Positions 24,620 to 34,435 are shown, numbered from the stretch's first letter. The stretch: 64,000 bases of DNA from Acetobacter vaccinii (GCF_008365315.1 NZ_CP043506.1:2152001-2216000), one strand, 5' to 3'. Notes: a model not told the origin generated them from the sequence alone. A program made the numbers and translations.

Positions 24620-26923
24620 TTAGAAGTCCTTGTGCAGCACAAAGCCACCATAGCGGCCATAGTCACGCGGCATCCAGTCCACGACCCCCCCCAGGTTGCC
24701 GTAAGCAATATAGGACGCATAATGGGTGTTGATGGCATTACGCATGACCAAGGAAAGCCGCAGCCGGGCTTTTTTATCTTCAATCGTGGTGCTCAGGTTC
24801 CAGATCCCATAGGCTTTCTGGACCGTGTCTGGTGTTTCTGTCAGCGAATACTGGGTGCGGCTCTGCCATGTGTAATCACTGTCCAGTGACAGGTTGAAGC
24901 GGTCGTTCAGCGGGCGGGTGTAGTCTGCATTCAGCACAAACTTCCAGCGCGGGGCATAGGGCAGGGGCTGCCCGTCCACGTTGCACGATGTGGGGGCGTT
25001 GGATGGGCAGCGAAAATGATCAACCGTGGCATAGGTATAGGCAAAATTGCCGCCCAGAGTCAGGTAACGGATGGGGCGGGCGGTAATGTCCCCTTCAATC
25101 CCCTTGCTGGATACCGCGCCGGCATTGATCAGCCGTGTGACCGTTGCCCCGGCGACATTGTCCAGAAAGTTTGCCTGATAGTTTGAGAAGTTCTCGATAA
25201 ACGCGGCAAAGTTGGCTGTGACCTTGTGGTGCAGGAACTGCGTTTTCAGGCCGATTTCATAGCTGTTGTTCTGTTCTGGCTTAAGGGCCTGGGTGTCGGT
25301 GTTCTGCATGTTGAAGAACACGTTGTACGCTGGCCCCTTGTAGCCGTGAGAATATGTGAAATAGGCATGAACATCCGGCGTAAAGTCGTATTGCAGGCCA
25401 ATACGGTCCACATAGCCGTTATGGGCGGTGGAGCCTGTGCTGTTAAAGTCAGGGCGGATGCCGGTGACAGCCGCCGCAGAGGTGGAGTGGCGGTTGAACG
25501 TATAGGACAGGTCATCCCGCAGCAGGCGCAGGCCCAGGACAGCGCGGAACTTTTTGGTAAAGTTCAGGTTGCCTTCGGCAAAGGCTGCGTAGTTGTTGCC
25601 TGTGGTGCCAAACTGGGCACGGCCCGAATTCTGCGGCCCACCTACAGGGCTGAGTGATCGGTCATAGGTTTCGCTATCCACCGCGTGCATATAGTAAAGC
25701 CCAGCCACATAGTCGAAAAAATGGCCCTTGGGGGAGGCAATACGCACTTCCTGCGTGGCCTGCCAGAAGTCCAGCCAGCCGTGGTCTTTCAGCTCCGGCA
25801 GGCCGACATAGGCCTGGGACAACTGGTCATAATCCTGGTCCTGCGTATTTTGCCAGCGCCGATAGGCCGAGATTGATGTCAGCGTGTAGCCCCCACCCAG
25901 TTTGCGATCTAGGGTGATGGAAACCCCGCCATTATTATCAATGGATTTGCTGAGGGTGTTATTGCTGATGCGCGTGTTGTGGCTGGAGGGTGAAATGCCT
26001 TCCGACGCCAAAGCCTGCGCCAGTGCCGGGTTGTGGGTGGTGATATTGCTGGGATACGCCACACGTGAGGAGGACACAAACACGCCGTTAGGCACGGCAT
26101 CGTTTGAATACATGTAGTCCAGGCCAAGGGTTACCTTGGTGTCATCATCGGGTGTCCAGACCAGCTTGGTGCGGCCGCCTCTGTGCTGGTAGCCGTTGAC
26201 ATCCTGACCGGAATACAGGTTCTGCACGTTGCCGGTGTAGCCGCCAACCAGGAAGGAAGCATTGCCAATCAACTTGGACGGAATGAGCGTGCCCGACACG
26301 CCACCGCTCAGCCGGTATTCATCACCCGAGAAATAGGATGCATCCGCATAGGCATGGAAAGCTGCCGTAGGCGCTGCGGTGACGATATTGACGGCCCCGG
26401 CAGAAGCATTTTTGCCAAAGAGTGTGCCCTGTGGCCCGCGCATGACTTCGATATGGTCCAGATCAAGCAGGTCTGCCGTTGCCTGGCCAGAGCGGGCCAG
26501 CACAACACCATCAACCACGGTAGAGACCGAAGGCTCCACACCGGGGGAGGTCGAAATTGTGCCGATCCCACGCACAAACATGCTGCGGTCCTTGGAGGAG
26601 GCACTGGTGCGGAAGTTGGCAGAAGGCACGAACTGAAAAATACCCTGCAGGTCATGCACATTGTCACGGCTGGCCTGCTTGGCGGTGTAAACCGATGTGG
26701 CAACAGGCACTTTCTGCAACGGCTCGCTCCGGCGGCGCACGCTGACAGTGATTTCTTCCGCCTTTGGGGCTGCGGCCTGGGTTTTGGTGACTGCGGGGGT
26801 GGGGGCCGGGTCCGCAACAGCCGCGGCCTGGGCAGCCTCGGTCATGCTCAGGCAAAGGGCCACGGCAAGGCTGATCTGACTGGCGCTGGCCGCCCATGAG
26901 GCTTTTGTTGCGATAGGTTCCAC
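24620..26923 (-). CDS. TonB-dependent receptor
   Basis: 767-residue outer-membrane receptor. A signal peptide with hydrophobic core ISLAVALCLSM and AxA cleavage near residue 33 is followed by a plug domain with EITVSVRRRSEPLQKVPVA, QGIFQFVPSANF and EVMRGPQGTLFGKNASAGAVNIVT. A 22-stranded barrel follows and ends in a Phe (FVLHKDF), as expected for BAM-folded barrels. It begins with GTG. It shares its operon with the MFS gene (3-nt gap), unlike siderophore receptors, which usually come with ABC transporters, so the ligand may be an organic compound. Energy would come from the tonB-exbBDD system at 17.2 kb. Confidence 0.93.
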   Translation of the reverse strand: MEPIATKASWAASASQISLAVALCLSMTEAAQAAAVADPAPTPAVTKTQAAAPKAEEITVSVRRRSEPLQKVPVATSVYTAKQASRDNVHDLQGIFQFVPSANFRTSASSKDRSMFVRGIGTISTSPGVEPSVSTVVDGVVLARSGQATADLLDLDHIEVMRGPQGTLFGKNASAGAVNIVTAAPTAAFHAYADASYFSGDEYRLSGGVSGTLIPSKLIGNASFLVGGYTGNVQNLYSGQDVNGYQHRGGRTKLVWTPDDDTKVTLGLDYMYSNDAVPNGVFVSSSRVAYPSNITTHNPALAQALASEGISPSSHNTRISNNTLSKSIDNNGGVSITLDRKLGGGYTLTSISAYRRWQNTQDQDYDQLSQAYVGLPELKDHGWLDFWQATQEVRIASPKGHFFDYVAGLYYMHAVDSETYDRSLSPVGGPQNSGRAQFGTTGNNYAAFAEGNLNFTKKFRAVLGLRLLRDDLSYTFNRHSTSAAAVTGIRPDFNSTGSTAHNGYVDRIGLQYDFTPDVHAYFTYSHGYKGPAYNVFFNMQNTDTQALKPEQNNSYEIGLKTQFLHHKVTANFAAFIENFSNYQANFLDNVAGATVTRLINAGAVSSKGIEGDITARPIRYLTLGGNFAYTYATVDHFRCPSNAPTSCNVDGQPLPYAPRWKFVLNADYTRPLNDRFNLSLDSDYTWQSRTQYSLTETPDTVQKAYGIWNLSTTIEDKKARLRLSLVMRNAINTHYASYIAYGNLGGVVDWMPRDYGRYGGFVLHKDF

Positions 26924-26951
26924 GAAATTACACCGTTAAACGTTAATATAT

Positions 26952-26986
26952 TAATGCACATTATGAATTGAGTGTTTCAGAGTCAA
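26952..26986 (-). promoter_or_regulatory. Promoter and operator of the TonB-receptor operon
   Basis: On the minus strand TTGACT (26986-26981) is followed, after exactly 17 bp, by TAATGT (26963-26958). The -10 is the first half of the near-palindrome TAATG-TG-CATTA (26963-26952), the identical 12-mer found over the -10 region of the carbamate-kinase promoter. Start codon is about 29 nt beyond the palindrome. Confidence 0.55.
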
Positions 26987-27549
26987 ATTAATACCATAGT
27001 TGATGATATTTTTTCAAGAATCCCATTTCATTTGGTAATTTCAGGGGGTGTTTTGGGACTCCACATGAGGGGGTTCGGATAATTTTCTTTCGTAATTTGC
27101 TGTAAAAATTCAATTTTCCCCCGTTTTTCTCAAAATCTGAGAAAGAGGGAGGCTCTGGTGGATACATGAGCAATGTAAAAGTGTGGAAAGCCATTTTTGG
27201 GGGTAAAAATAAACTATAATAAATAGTGTTTATGCTGCTGCCAGCATACCGTATCCCATAACCTTGCACGAAGGCGGCGCCAGTAACCTGTTGATGAAGC
27301 AGGCGGGGCAAGATGTTTCACAACAGGAATGGCCTGAAGCATAACATCTGGAAACCATTAAATAAGAATTTAAGAAGTGAATGATTGAGCAGGATCACCG
27401 GGAAAACATCGGGCTCTGAGGCTCTGTCATCATTCTGTTATAATTAACGTCTTGTAATCTTTGATGCAGATCAATGTCCCATGCCCTTCAAACGCCTTGT
27501 GTAGGCCATAGATACCCTTTGCCGAGCAAAGGGTTGTGAAGGAGCCCGT
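26987..27549. other. Gene-free AT-rich interval between divergent receptor and porin genes
   Basis: No credible gene is seen on either strand. The first half is AT-rich with T and A runs; the second half holds the putative porin promoter. Some codon-like stretches around 27240-27330 have no start or homology I can recognise. Confidence 0.5.
27436..27444 (+). promoter_or_regulatory. Extended -10 promoter for the porin-pdc pair
   Basis: TGTTATAAT is a perfect extended -10 element. No good -35 is present, which is usual for this promoter class. It would give a leader of about 100 nt before the porin GTG. Confidence 0.4.
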
Positions 27550-29397
27550 GTGAAACCTGTCGTCGCAGAAAATCCAGCCGGAAGACGCAAGCTGGATCCT
27601 AAGCTGGTTGTGGGGACAGTCGTTTTCGGCCTGCTGCAAGACCCCACACAACTTCTGGCGGACGATGCACAGGAACTGGCAGCCATCAAAGCGCAGATGC
27701 GGTTTCTGGCGGCCCGTGTTGCGGTGATTGAAAGCCATCAGGCGCGTAAAAAAGCGCAAGCGCAGTCAGGAGCAGGGCGTGTTGCCGCTGGGGGCCGGGT
27801 GGTTACCCGTCAGCGGCGTTTACAGTCCACCAATATTTCAGATGCTCCGGCAGACCCCTCCATTCGTTTTCCATCCGATACAGTGCCTGATAACGCCGCC
27901 ACTACTCCCGCTCTGTGGCGTGCGGGACTGACGCCTGTTGCTTTGCCTGCTTTGAGCGTGGCTGATGCTGCCCATGTTGGTATGGACCTTTCTTCCTCCA
28001 GCCCGGCGGCCATTACCCAGACATCGGTTGACCATCTTCCTCCGGTTTTCAGCATTGGTGGCATTTCCGTCCGCCTTGGCGGGTTTGTGGAACTGTCCAA
28101 TATCTGGCGGGATTCTAACCTGAGCGCAGGCCCTGCAACGGCGTGGAATAACTTTCCCTATGCCAACAGTGTCGAACATGGCCTGAGTGAGGAAAGACTG
28201 TCCGCGCAGTTGTCGCGCATGTCTATCCTGATGGAAGCCAACCCAAGCCCCGTCGTGCGTTTGCAGGCCTATGTGGAGAGTGACTTCGGGGGGGCCGCAG
28301 GCACCAGCAACAGTGTGCAGATCAGCGGCTACACGCCCCGCATGCGTCAGGCGTATTTTACGTTTACGCAGAAAGACTGGGGCTTTCATCTGCTGATGGG
28401 GCAAGCCTGGAGCCTGGTGACTAATTATGCCAAGGGCATATTGCCCCGGCATGAGCAACTGCCCGCCGTAACCGATAATAACCAGATACCCGGCATTGCT
28501 TTTACTCGCGTCCCTCAGATCCGCCTTGGTAAGGACTGGCACGAGAAATACTGGCTTGGACTGTCGGTGGAAGATGCTCAGGCAACCGTTGCTTTTTCAT
28601 CCCTCCTGTCGTCGGGTGGGACGCTGCCCGCCGCGTATGGGCAGGCAGGCGGGGCAACTGTGTATTATCAGGATAGCGGGGGCGTGCTGCTGAACAGCAC
28701 AACACATTATACCTATAACCCAGCCCCGGATGTTGTTTTGAAAGCGGCAGTTGATACCAACTATGGCCATTATGAAGTTTTTGGTCTGGCGCGGTGGTTC
28801 CGCTCGCTGAGTGTGCCGCCGGGTGGTAAAACAACGCAGCAGCATACCAGTTTTGGTGGGGGTGTCGGGGCAGGTATCACGGCTCCACTTGGCACGGACA
28901 AGCTGCAACTGGCTGGCAATATTCTGGCCGGGCGTGGGGTGGGGCGTTATGGCCCTTCCCTGTTGCCCGATACAACGCTGGGCAGTCGCGGGCAGCTGGT
29001 GCCCGTGCCTGAAATTATCGGCTCACTCGGCCTGATAGGGCACCCGACATCGTCCCTGCTGCTTTACACCTATGGCGGGGTCGAGACCGCCGGGCGGGAG
29101 CGATATATCGGGGCCGATGGCCGCCAGTACGGGTACGGTGTGACCGACCTGAACCTTGGTGGCTGCGCGGTCGAGTTTGGCACCTGCAATGCACAGACAC
29201 GCACACTTGCATCTTTTACCGCAGGTGGGTGGTGGCATGTCATGCAGGGGCATTACGGTAGCCTGATGGGTGGGCTGCAATACACGTATATCCGGAAATT
29301 TGCCTTTCGGGGTAATGACGGCAGGCAGAACAGTGTCTACCCTGCGACCGCAGGCAACACGGTTTATGTTACGTTCCGGTATTTTCCGTTCCAGTAA
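27550..29397 (+). CDS. Porin-like outer-membrane protein (DcaP-like)
   Basis: 615 residues. A GTG start is fixed by a GAAGGAG box 5 nt upstream. The N-terminus has a short hydrophobic stretch (LVVGTVVFGLL) followed by an alpha-helical, coiled-coil-like region (DDAQELAAIKAQMRFLAARVAVIESH), the arrangement of DcaP-type porins. A low-complexity linker leads to a beta-barrel from about residue 175 (GGISVRLGGFVELSNIW) with many alternating aromatic and hydrophobic residues. The end is YVTFRYFPFQ, close to the usual terminal aromatic signature. It probably allows diffusion of small organic molecules. It lies 39 nt upstream of pyruvate decarboxylase on the same strand, so the two may be transcribed together. 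Confidence 0.72.
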   Translation: MKPVVAENPAGRRKLDPKLVVGTVVFGLLQDPTQLLADDAQELAAIKAQMRFLAARVAVIESHQARKKAQAQSGAGRVAAGGRVVTRQRRLQSTNISDAPADPSIRFPSDTVPDNAATTPALWRAGLTPVALPALSVADAAHVGMDLSSSSPAAITQTSVDHLPPVFSIGGISVRLGGFVELSNIWRDSNLSAGPATAWNNFPYANSVEHGLSEERLSAQLSRMSILMEANPSPVVRLQAYVESDFGGAAGTSNSVQISGYTPRMRQAYFTFTQKDWGFHLLMGQAWSLVTNYAKGILPRHEQLPAVTDNNQIPGIAFTRVPQIRLGKDWHEKYWLGLSVEDAQATVAFSSLLSSGGTLPAAYGQAGGATVYYQDSGGVLLNSTTHYTYNPAPDVVLKAAVDTNYGHYEVFGLARWFRSLSVPPGGKTTQQHTSFGGGVGAGITAPLGTDKLQLAGNILAGRGVGRYGPSLLPDTTLGSRGQLVPVPEIIGSLGLIGHPTSSLLLYTYGGVETAGRERYIGADGRQYGYGVTDLNLGGCAVEFGTCNAQTRTLASFTAGGWWHVMQGHYGSLMGGLQYTYIRKFAFRGNDGRQNSVYPATAGNTVYVTFRYFPFQ

Positions 29398-29436
29398 AAT
29401 GGGATCGCAAGATCATCCATTAAGGGAGAAAGCAGA

Positions 29437-31128
29437 ATGACTTATACTGTAGGTACCTATCTTGCCGAACGTCTTTCCCAGATTGGTCTGAAGCACCACT
29501 TCGCCGTTGCTGGCGATTATAACCTGGTGCTGCTGGACCAGCTTCTGCTCAACAAGGACTGCGAACAGGTTTATTGCTGCAACGAACTTAACTGCGGCTT
29601 TTCCGCAGAGGGTTATGCTCGCGCCAATGGGGCTGCTGCTGCTGTCGTAACCTTTAACGTCGGTGCGTTTTCCGCGCTGAACGCCATTGGTGGCGCCTAT
29701 GCTGAAAACCTGCCGGTTATTCTGATTTCTGGCGCCCCCAACTCCAACGACTATGGCAGCGGCCATATCCTGCACCACACGATTGGCGTGCCGGACTATG
29801 GGTATCAGCTTGAAATTGCAAAAAAGCTGACCTGTGCTGCGGTGTCCATCACCAGCGCGGAAGATGCGCCGGAAAAGATCGACCACGCAATCCGCACCGC
29901 CCTGCGTGAAAAAAAGCCCGCTTACATTGAAATTTCCTGCAACGTTTCTGCACAGCCCTGTGCGGCCCCTGGCCCGATCAGCGCTGTTCTGGACATCCGT
30001 CCGTCCGATCAGGAAACGCTGGCAGCAGCCGTCGCGGCGGTGGCTGAGTTTATTGAAAAGCACGAAAAGCCCGCCATCCTGATCGGCAGCCGCCTGCGCG
30101 CCGCCGGTGCGGAAGCAGCAGCCGTTAAACTGGCCGATGCTCTGGGCTGCGTTGTCGCAACCATGGCTGCTGCAAAAAGCTTCTTCCCCGAAGATCACGC
30201 CGGGTATGTCGGCACCTACTGGGGCAGCGCCAGCACCCCGGGTGTGAATGAAATCTTCAACTGGACGGACAGCATTCTGGCGCTGGCCCCCATCTTCAAC
30301 GATTACTCCACCGAAGGCTGGACCGCATGGCCCAAGGGGCCGAATGTTGCTGTTCTGGACAAGAACATCAGCAAGGTGGAAGGCCATTCCTTCGACAATA
30401 TCCACCTGACCGAACTGCTTGAGGCTCTGGCCGAGCACTTCAAGGACAAGCCGAAGAAGGATGCCACGCTGACGCAGTACAAGCGTGTGCACACCACCAC
30501 CATTACCGAGACAACCGGTAGCGGTGACGACAAGCTGTCCCGTGCGGATATCCAGAAGACCCTGCAGAGCCTCGTGACCCCCGAAACCACCATTCTGGGT
30601 GAAACGGGTGACTCCTGGTTCAACGTCGTACGCACCAAGCTGCCCCGCGGCGCGCGTGTCGAATTTGAAATGCAGTGGGGCCATATTGGCTGGTCGGTTC
30701 CCGCAGCATTCGGTTACGCTGTTGGCGCCCCGGAACGCCAGACCATCCTGATGGTTGGTGACGGCTCCTTCCAGCTGACGGCGCAGGAAGTTGCTCAGAT
30801 GACCCGGCGCAAGCTGCCCGTCATCATCTTCCTGATCAACAACGCTGGTTACACCATCGAAGTTGAAATTCACGACGGCCCCTACAACAACATCAAAAAC
30901 TGGGATTACGCCGCCGTTGTCAACGCCTTCAATGCTGAAGACGGCAAGGGCAAGGGCCTGCGCGCCACGACAGCGGGTGAACTGGCCGAAGCCGTCAAGG
31001 TGGCTTTGGACAACAAGGAAGGCCCCACGCTGATCGAGTGTGTCATCCCGCGTGATGACTGCACACCGGAGCTGATTTCCTGGGGTCGCCACGTGGCTAC
31101 GGCCAACGCTCGTCCGCCTGCGAAATAA
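29437..31128 (+). CDS. pdc: Pyruvate decarboxylase
   Basis: 563-residue thiamine-diphosphate enzyme that converts pyruvate to acetaldehyde and CO2 in the cytoplasm. The N-terminus ([20 protein letters not shown]) and [21 protein letters not shown] with catalytic Glu50 match Acetobacter and Zymomonas PDC. The TDP/Mg motif runs from [11 protein letters not shown] (G441) to LINN. HH in ILHHTIG is the conserved active-site histidine pair. Bacterial PDC is rare and confined mainly to acetic acid bacteria, Zymomonas and a few others; here acetaldehyde would go to acetate or acetyl-CoA, for example during growth on lactate. Codon choice is strongly biased toward common codons, as expected for high expression. 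AAGGGAGAAAG precedes ATG. Confidence 0.97.
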   Translation: MTYTVGTYLAERLSQIGLKHHFAVAGDYNLVLLDQLLLNKDCEQVYCCNELNCGFSAEGYARANGAAAAVVTFNVGAFSALNAIGGAYAENLPVILISGAPNSNDYGSGHILHHTIGVPDYGYQLEIAKKLTCAAVSITSAEDAPEKIDHAIRTALREKKPAYIEISCNVSAQPCAAPGPISAVLDIRPSDQETLAAAVAAVAEFIEKHEKPAILIGSRLRAAGAEAAAVKLADALGCVVATMAAAKSFFPEDHAGYVGTYWGSASTPGVNEIFNWTDSILALAPIFNDYSTEGWTAWPKGPNVAVLDKNISKVEGHSFDNIHLTELLEALAEHFKDKPKKDATLTQYKRVHTTTITETTGSGDDKLSRADIQKTLQSLVTPETTILGETGDSWFNVVRTKLPRGARVEFEMQWGHIGWSVPAAFGYAVGAPERQTILMVGDGSFQLTAQEVAQMTRRKLPVIIFLINNAGYTIEVEIHDGPYNNIKNWDYAAVVNAFNAEDGKGKGLRATTAGELAEAVKVALDNKEGPTLIECVIPRDDCTPELISWGRHVATANARPPAK

Positions 31129-31140
31129 CGCAACCAGCCC

Positions 31141-31172
31141 CGCCCGCCTTTCTCGATTATGGAAGGCGGGCG
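31141..31172 (+). terminator. Terminator after pdc
   Basis: 10-bp GC-rich stem CGCCCGCCTT / AAGGCGGGCG with a 12-nt loop. The T run after it is short (CCTTTATG), so termination may be partial and the next MFS gene could receive read-through. Confidence 0.6.
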
Positions 31173-31200
31173 GAGCCTTTATGATAGACCGGAATTGTTT

Positions 31201-32499
31201 ATGTCGGCTTCCAAGACGTCCAGCGCCACGCCTTTGCCGCAGTCCGCACCGGCAGGCCAGCCGCAGACAATCCAGCCGCTTTATGTGCTGGCATGGTTTT
31301 TGTGTGCGTTATTCTATTTCTATCAGTACGCCATCCGCTCGGCCCCCGGCATTATGCAGGACGAGCTGGCTCTGGCCTGGGGTAACAGCCACCTTGGGCT
31401 GATGATTGCCTCCTATTACATTGTTTACGCGCTGGCCGCTCTGGCTGTCGGGGTGCTGCTGGACCGTTATGGTGCCCATGCCACCATGGCTGTCGGCATT
31501 AGTGTGACCAGTGTCGGCTGCCTTATTTTTGCACAGGGCAGTCTGGCTGCAGGTATTGGTGGGTATGTTATCCAGGCTCTGGGGGCAATCTGCGCATTTG
31601 TGGGCTCGTCCTATGTTGCTGCACGGTACCTGCCGGCACGGACACTCGCTCTTTTTGTCGGGCTGACCCAGTGCCTTGGCATGGCCGGGGCCGCATTTGG
31701 GTCCAAACCGACCCGTATCCTGATCGACCCCAACGGGTCATTCCATATTCCGTGGCAGACGGTGTGGCTGGGCTTTGGTATTCTTGGGATCTGCCTTGCC
31801 GTTTCCACCTGGTTTGTCATGCCCCGTGATTCAGGCGACAGCGCTGACCACCACGGGCATTTTTCCTTTGGTAACCTGCTCAAGCCGTTCCGGATCATTT
31901 TCAGCAACCGGCAAAGCTGGTACGCCGGTATTATTGGCGGCCTGCTGTTTGTGCCCACTACGATTGGGGCACTTGGCTGGGGCGCGTCCATGCTGAACAA
32001 GGGTGAGCATGTGAGCATGGCCTTTGCGGCTTCCGATGTTTCCATGGTGCCGATCGGCTGGGTGATCGGGTGCCCGTTGCTGGGGTGGCTGTCAGACCGG
32101 ATCGGCCTGCGTAAACCGATCCTGATTGGCGGAGCGCTGGTGCTGCTGGCGGCTTCCCTCTGTGCGCTGTATGTGCCGGTTGGGGTTATGCCGCGCTATT
32201 CTGTGGCGCTGGTCATGGGTATTGCTTCTGGCGCAGCCATGATCCCGTTTTCCTCCATGAAGGAAGTCAACCCGCCGGAAGTCAAAGGGACCGCTGCGGG
32301 GGTCATGAACTTCCTTGTGTTTGGTACAACGGGGGTCATGTCCCCGCTGGTGTCAGCCCTTATGGCAGGTGGCAGCACGGACAGCATGGCACTGTTCCAC
32401 AAGGCATTTCTGCCTTTGCTGATTGGTATTGTCATTGCCATTCTGCTCTCCTTCCGTTTGCAGGAAACGGGCTGGAAAGTTCAGAAACACGCAGCGTAA
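31201..32499 (+). CDS. MFS transporter
   Basis: 432 residues, about 12 transmembrane helices (first at residues 28-45, last near 395-420). The loop-2 motif reads GVLLDRYGAHATMAVG, and the second half repeats the pattern with GWLSDRIGLRKPILIGG. An N-terminal hydrophilic stretch of about 25 residues precedes the first helix. It resembles the MFS nitrate/organic-acid branch found in many alphaproteobacteria, but the substrate cannot be assigned. ATG 31201 is preferred because the upstream frame runs through the pdc terminator. Confidence 0.85.
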   Translation: MSASKTSSATPLPQSAPAGQPQTIQPLYVLAWFLCALFYFYQYAIRSAPGIMQDELALAWGNSHLGLMIASYYIVYALAALAVGVLLDRYGAHATMAVGISVTSVGCLIFAQGSLAAGIGGYVIQALGAICAFVGSSYVAARYLPARTLALFVGLTQCLGMAGAAFGSKPTRILIDPNGSFHIPWQTVWLGFGILGICLAVSTWFVMPRDSGDSADHHGHFSFGNLLKPFRIIFSNRQSWYAGIIGGLLFVPTTIGALGWGASMLNKGEHVSMAFAASDVSMVPIGWVIGCPLLGWLSDRIGLRKPILIGGALVLLAASLCALYVPVGVMPRYSVALVMGIASGAAMIPFSSMKEVNPPEVKGTAAGVMNFLVFGTTGVMSPLVSALMAGGSTDSMALFHKAFLPLLIGIVIAILLSFRLQETGWKVQKHAA

Positions 32500-32511
32500 G
32501 GTAGTTTACGC

Positions 32512-32545
32512 AAAAAACCGGCTCCTTCTCAGGGGCCGGTTTTTT
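32512..32545. terminator. Bidirectional terminator between MFS and Hint genes
   Basis: AAAAAACCGGC / GCCGGTTTTTT, an 11-bp perfect stem with a 12-nt loop, flanked by T run on the plus strand and A run giving a T run on the minus strand. Confidence 0.9.
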
Positions 32546-32575
32546 TTATGTACTGTCGCTTTTGCTGCATGGTCT

Positions 32576-34435
32576 TCAGGCAAGGCGGGCTGTGTCGGGG
32601 GTAAGCGTGCCCTGTGGCAGGCAATAAGGCCCGCACGCGCGGATATGGAGTGTCAGCAGGGCGATGCTGTCGGCCGCCCGACCTGGCAAGGGTAATATGG
32701 CGTTGCCTGTGGTCCAGCGGCTATCTGCCCATTCCGGTGCCTGCCAGCCAGGCAGGGTTGGGGTGTGCAGGTGGTCCTCCAGAATACGGATGCGGCCCCC
32801 TTCGCAAAGATGGACAGCGCCGACCAATACCCCAAACAGTCTGCGGTCATCCATGAACGGGCCGATAGTGTCACTCGGTCTGCTGGCGCGGGAGCGGATG
32901 CGGACTGTGTCGATATTGGCGGGCAGCATAAAGACAGCATAACGGTCGGTGGCCCGTATCTTGCGGATTGCCCTGCCGTCGTGCGTCGTCAGGTGCAGGG
33001 CGGGGTCATGGGTTAGAATAGGGCAGGGCGGGGTATCGGGGGGGGAGGGACTGAGTGTTGCAGCGCGGGTAGCCAGAGAGATGAACATTGGTTCCACCAC
33101 CTCCCGGTGCACGGCCAGCGGGGCGGCGGCATCTTTCTCCCACGTGCGGCGTGTATGGTGCTTCATGCTGACAACGGTGCCAGCAGGCCGGTTGCCTGTA
33201 TCCAGATAGCTTTCCGTCAGCAGGCCATTGGCGGTGATGATGGAGTGCTGGCTGGTTTCAACATGATAGTAATCATAGGATGTGATGGAGCGGTCATAGG
33301 CAATCGACCTGCCGTTGACGAGCATCCGCACAGGCACGAAACATCCGTTCAGAAACAGGCAGTGCTCAGCAGTCACCAGCAGGTCAGTATGGGGCACCCC
33401 ATCAGCCACAGCATTTTTGCATACACGCACAGGGTAGCCCGCAATATCATCGGGCAGGTTGGGCCTTACGGTTACGTGGTGCCTGCCTGTCCATATGACC
33501 GGGCGGTGTTCCTCTGCGCCAGTGCCAGCAATGGCCAGTTCGTCCCCGGTCCGGAGGGTTTCCACGGCCTTTTCACCATGGCGGGTCAGGATCATCGCGC
33601 CTGCCAGAAAGCAGGTGCCAATATAGGTGTTGTCGCTATCGTAGGTAATACGGAGCGGGTTGGTGCTGACATCGTCGCTCAGGGCGTTGTAGGTGCCTGT
33701 TGGTAGGCTGGCGCTGCTGGCCAGGGTGACGGAATAGGTGGCAATGGTTGTGTTGTCGTCCCCACCAAACAGCGTGACGGTGCGGGTTAGTCCCGAGCCT
33801 TCCACGGTGTAGCCAGTAATCTGAGCGGTCGTATTTTGTAGCTTGATCGTATCTTTTGTGGGGTCGTAGTTGTTCAGGGTAACGTTGGAGCCGTTGCTGG
33901 ACAGCAGGTTGAGCACATTGCCACCTGCATTTAGCACCAGTGTGCCGCCGCCCTCTGCAAAGTTGATGGTGGTGCCTTGCAGGATGCTGGCAAGGTTGGT
34001 GCCGCTGGAAAAAGAGCCGCCATAGCCGATGGTAATGGTGGACCCGCTGAGCAGACCTGCCAGAATCGAGCCTGAAAAAGATGCATTGCCACCATAGACA
34101 TTAACGGTAATGGCTGTTGCCGCAGTAATGGCCATGTTGATGGCCGTTGTGCCGCCAATATAAAACTGCGGGGCTGTCAGGGCGCTGAGAAGAATGTTGA
34201 TCTGCCCTGTGCTGCCGGGGGTGGACACCCACGTGCCCCCGAGCAGAGAGATCAGGCTGCCGATGGTTGCGTCCTGTCCGGTCAGGATATGATTGGCCAG
34301 CAGGCCGCTGGGAATGTTCGACAGGGTCGTAATGACGGCCCCGTTTTTGTCCTTGATGACAACCTGGGAGGAGGACAGAAGATTGGTCGTAACGGTGTAG
34401 GATGTGCCGTTGGTCGTATCCGTATATGTGGCCAT
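32576..34435 (-). CDS. Hint-domain-containing surface protein
   Basis: 619 residues. The N-terminal 270 residues are rich in Thr, Ser, Gly and Asn with repeats such as TAATAITVNVYGGNASF, as in bacterial adhesin or autotransporter passenger domains. Then a Hint (hedgehog/intein-type) module begins at Cys275 (TCFLAGAMILTRHGEKAVETL) and contains LLVTAEHCLFLNGCFVPVRMLVNG. Hint modules normally cut the peptide bond before this Cys. The C-terminal 180 residues have no domain I recognise. Proteins with this layout are multiplied in Acetobacteraceae genomes but poorly studied. ATG 34435 follows CTGGAG. No Sec signal is seen, so export, if any, uses another route such as type I secretion. Confidence 0.82.
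   Translation of the reverse strand: MATYTDTTNGTSYTVTTNLLSSSQVVIKDKNGAVITTLSNIPSGLLANHILTGQDATIGSLISLLGGTWVSTPGSTGQINILLSALTAPQFYIGGTTAINMAITAATAITVNVYGGNASFSGSILAGLLSGSTITIGYGGSFSSGTNLASILQGTTINFAEGGGTLVLNAGGNVLNLLSSNGSNVTLNNYDPTKDTIKLQNTTAQITGYTVEGSGLTRTVTLFGGDDNTTIATYSVTLASSASLPTGTYNALSDDVSTNPLRITYDSDNTYIGTCFLAGAMILTRHGEKAVETLRTGDELAIAGTGAEEHRPVIWTGRHHVTVRPNLPDDIAGYPVRVCKNAVADGVPHTDLLVTAEHCLFLNGCFVPVRMLVNGRSIAYDRSITSYDYYHVETSQHSIITANGLLTESYLDTGNRPAGTVVSMKHHTRRTWEKDAAAPLAVHREVVEPMFISLATRAATLSPSPPDTPPCPILTHDPALHLTTHDGRAIRKIRATDRYAVFMLPANIDTVRIRSRASRPSDTIGPFMDDRRLFGVLVGAVHLCEGGRIRILEDHLHTPTLPGWQAPEWADSRWTTGNAILPLPGRAADSIALLTLHIRACGPYCLPQGTLTPDTARLA

Noticed and set aside
29413..31092. 559-codon open frame antisense to pdc
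   Set aside because: Product of the strong codon bias in pdc; no start context or family similarity.
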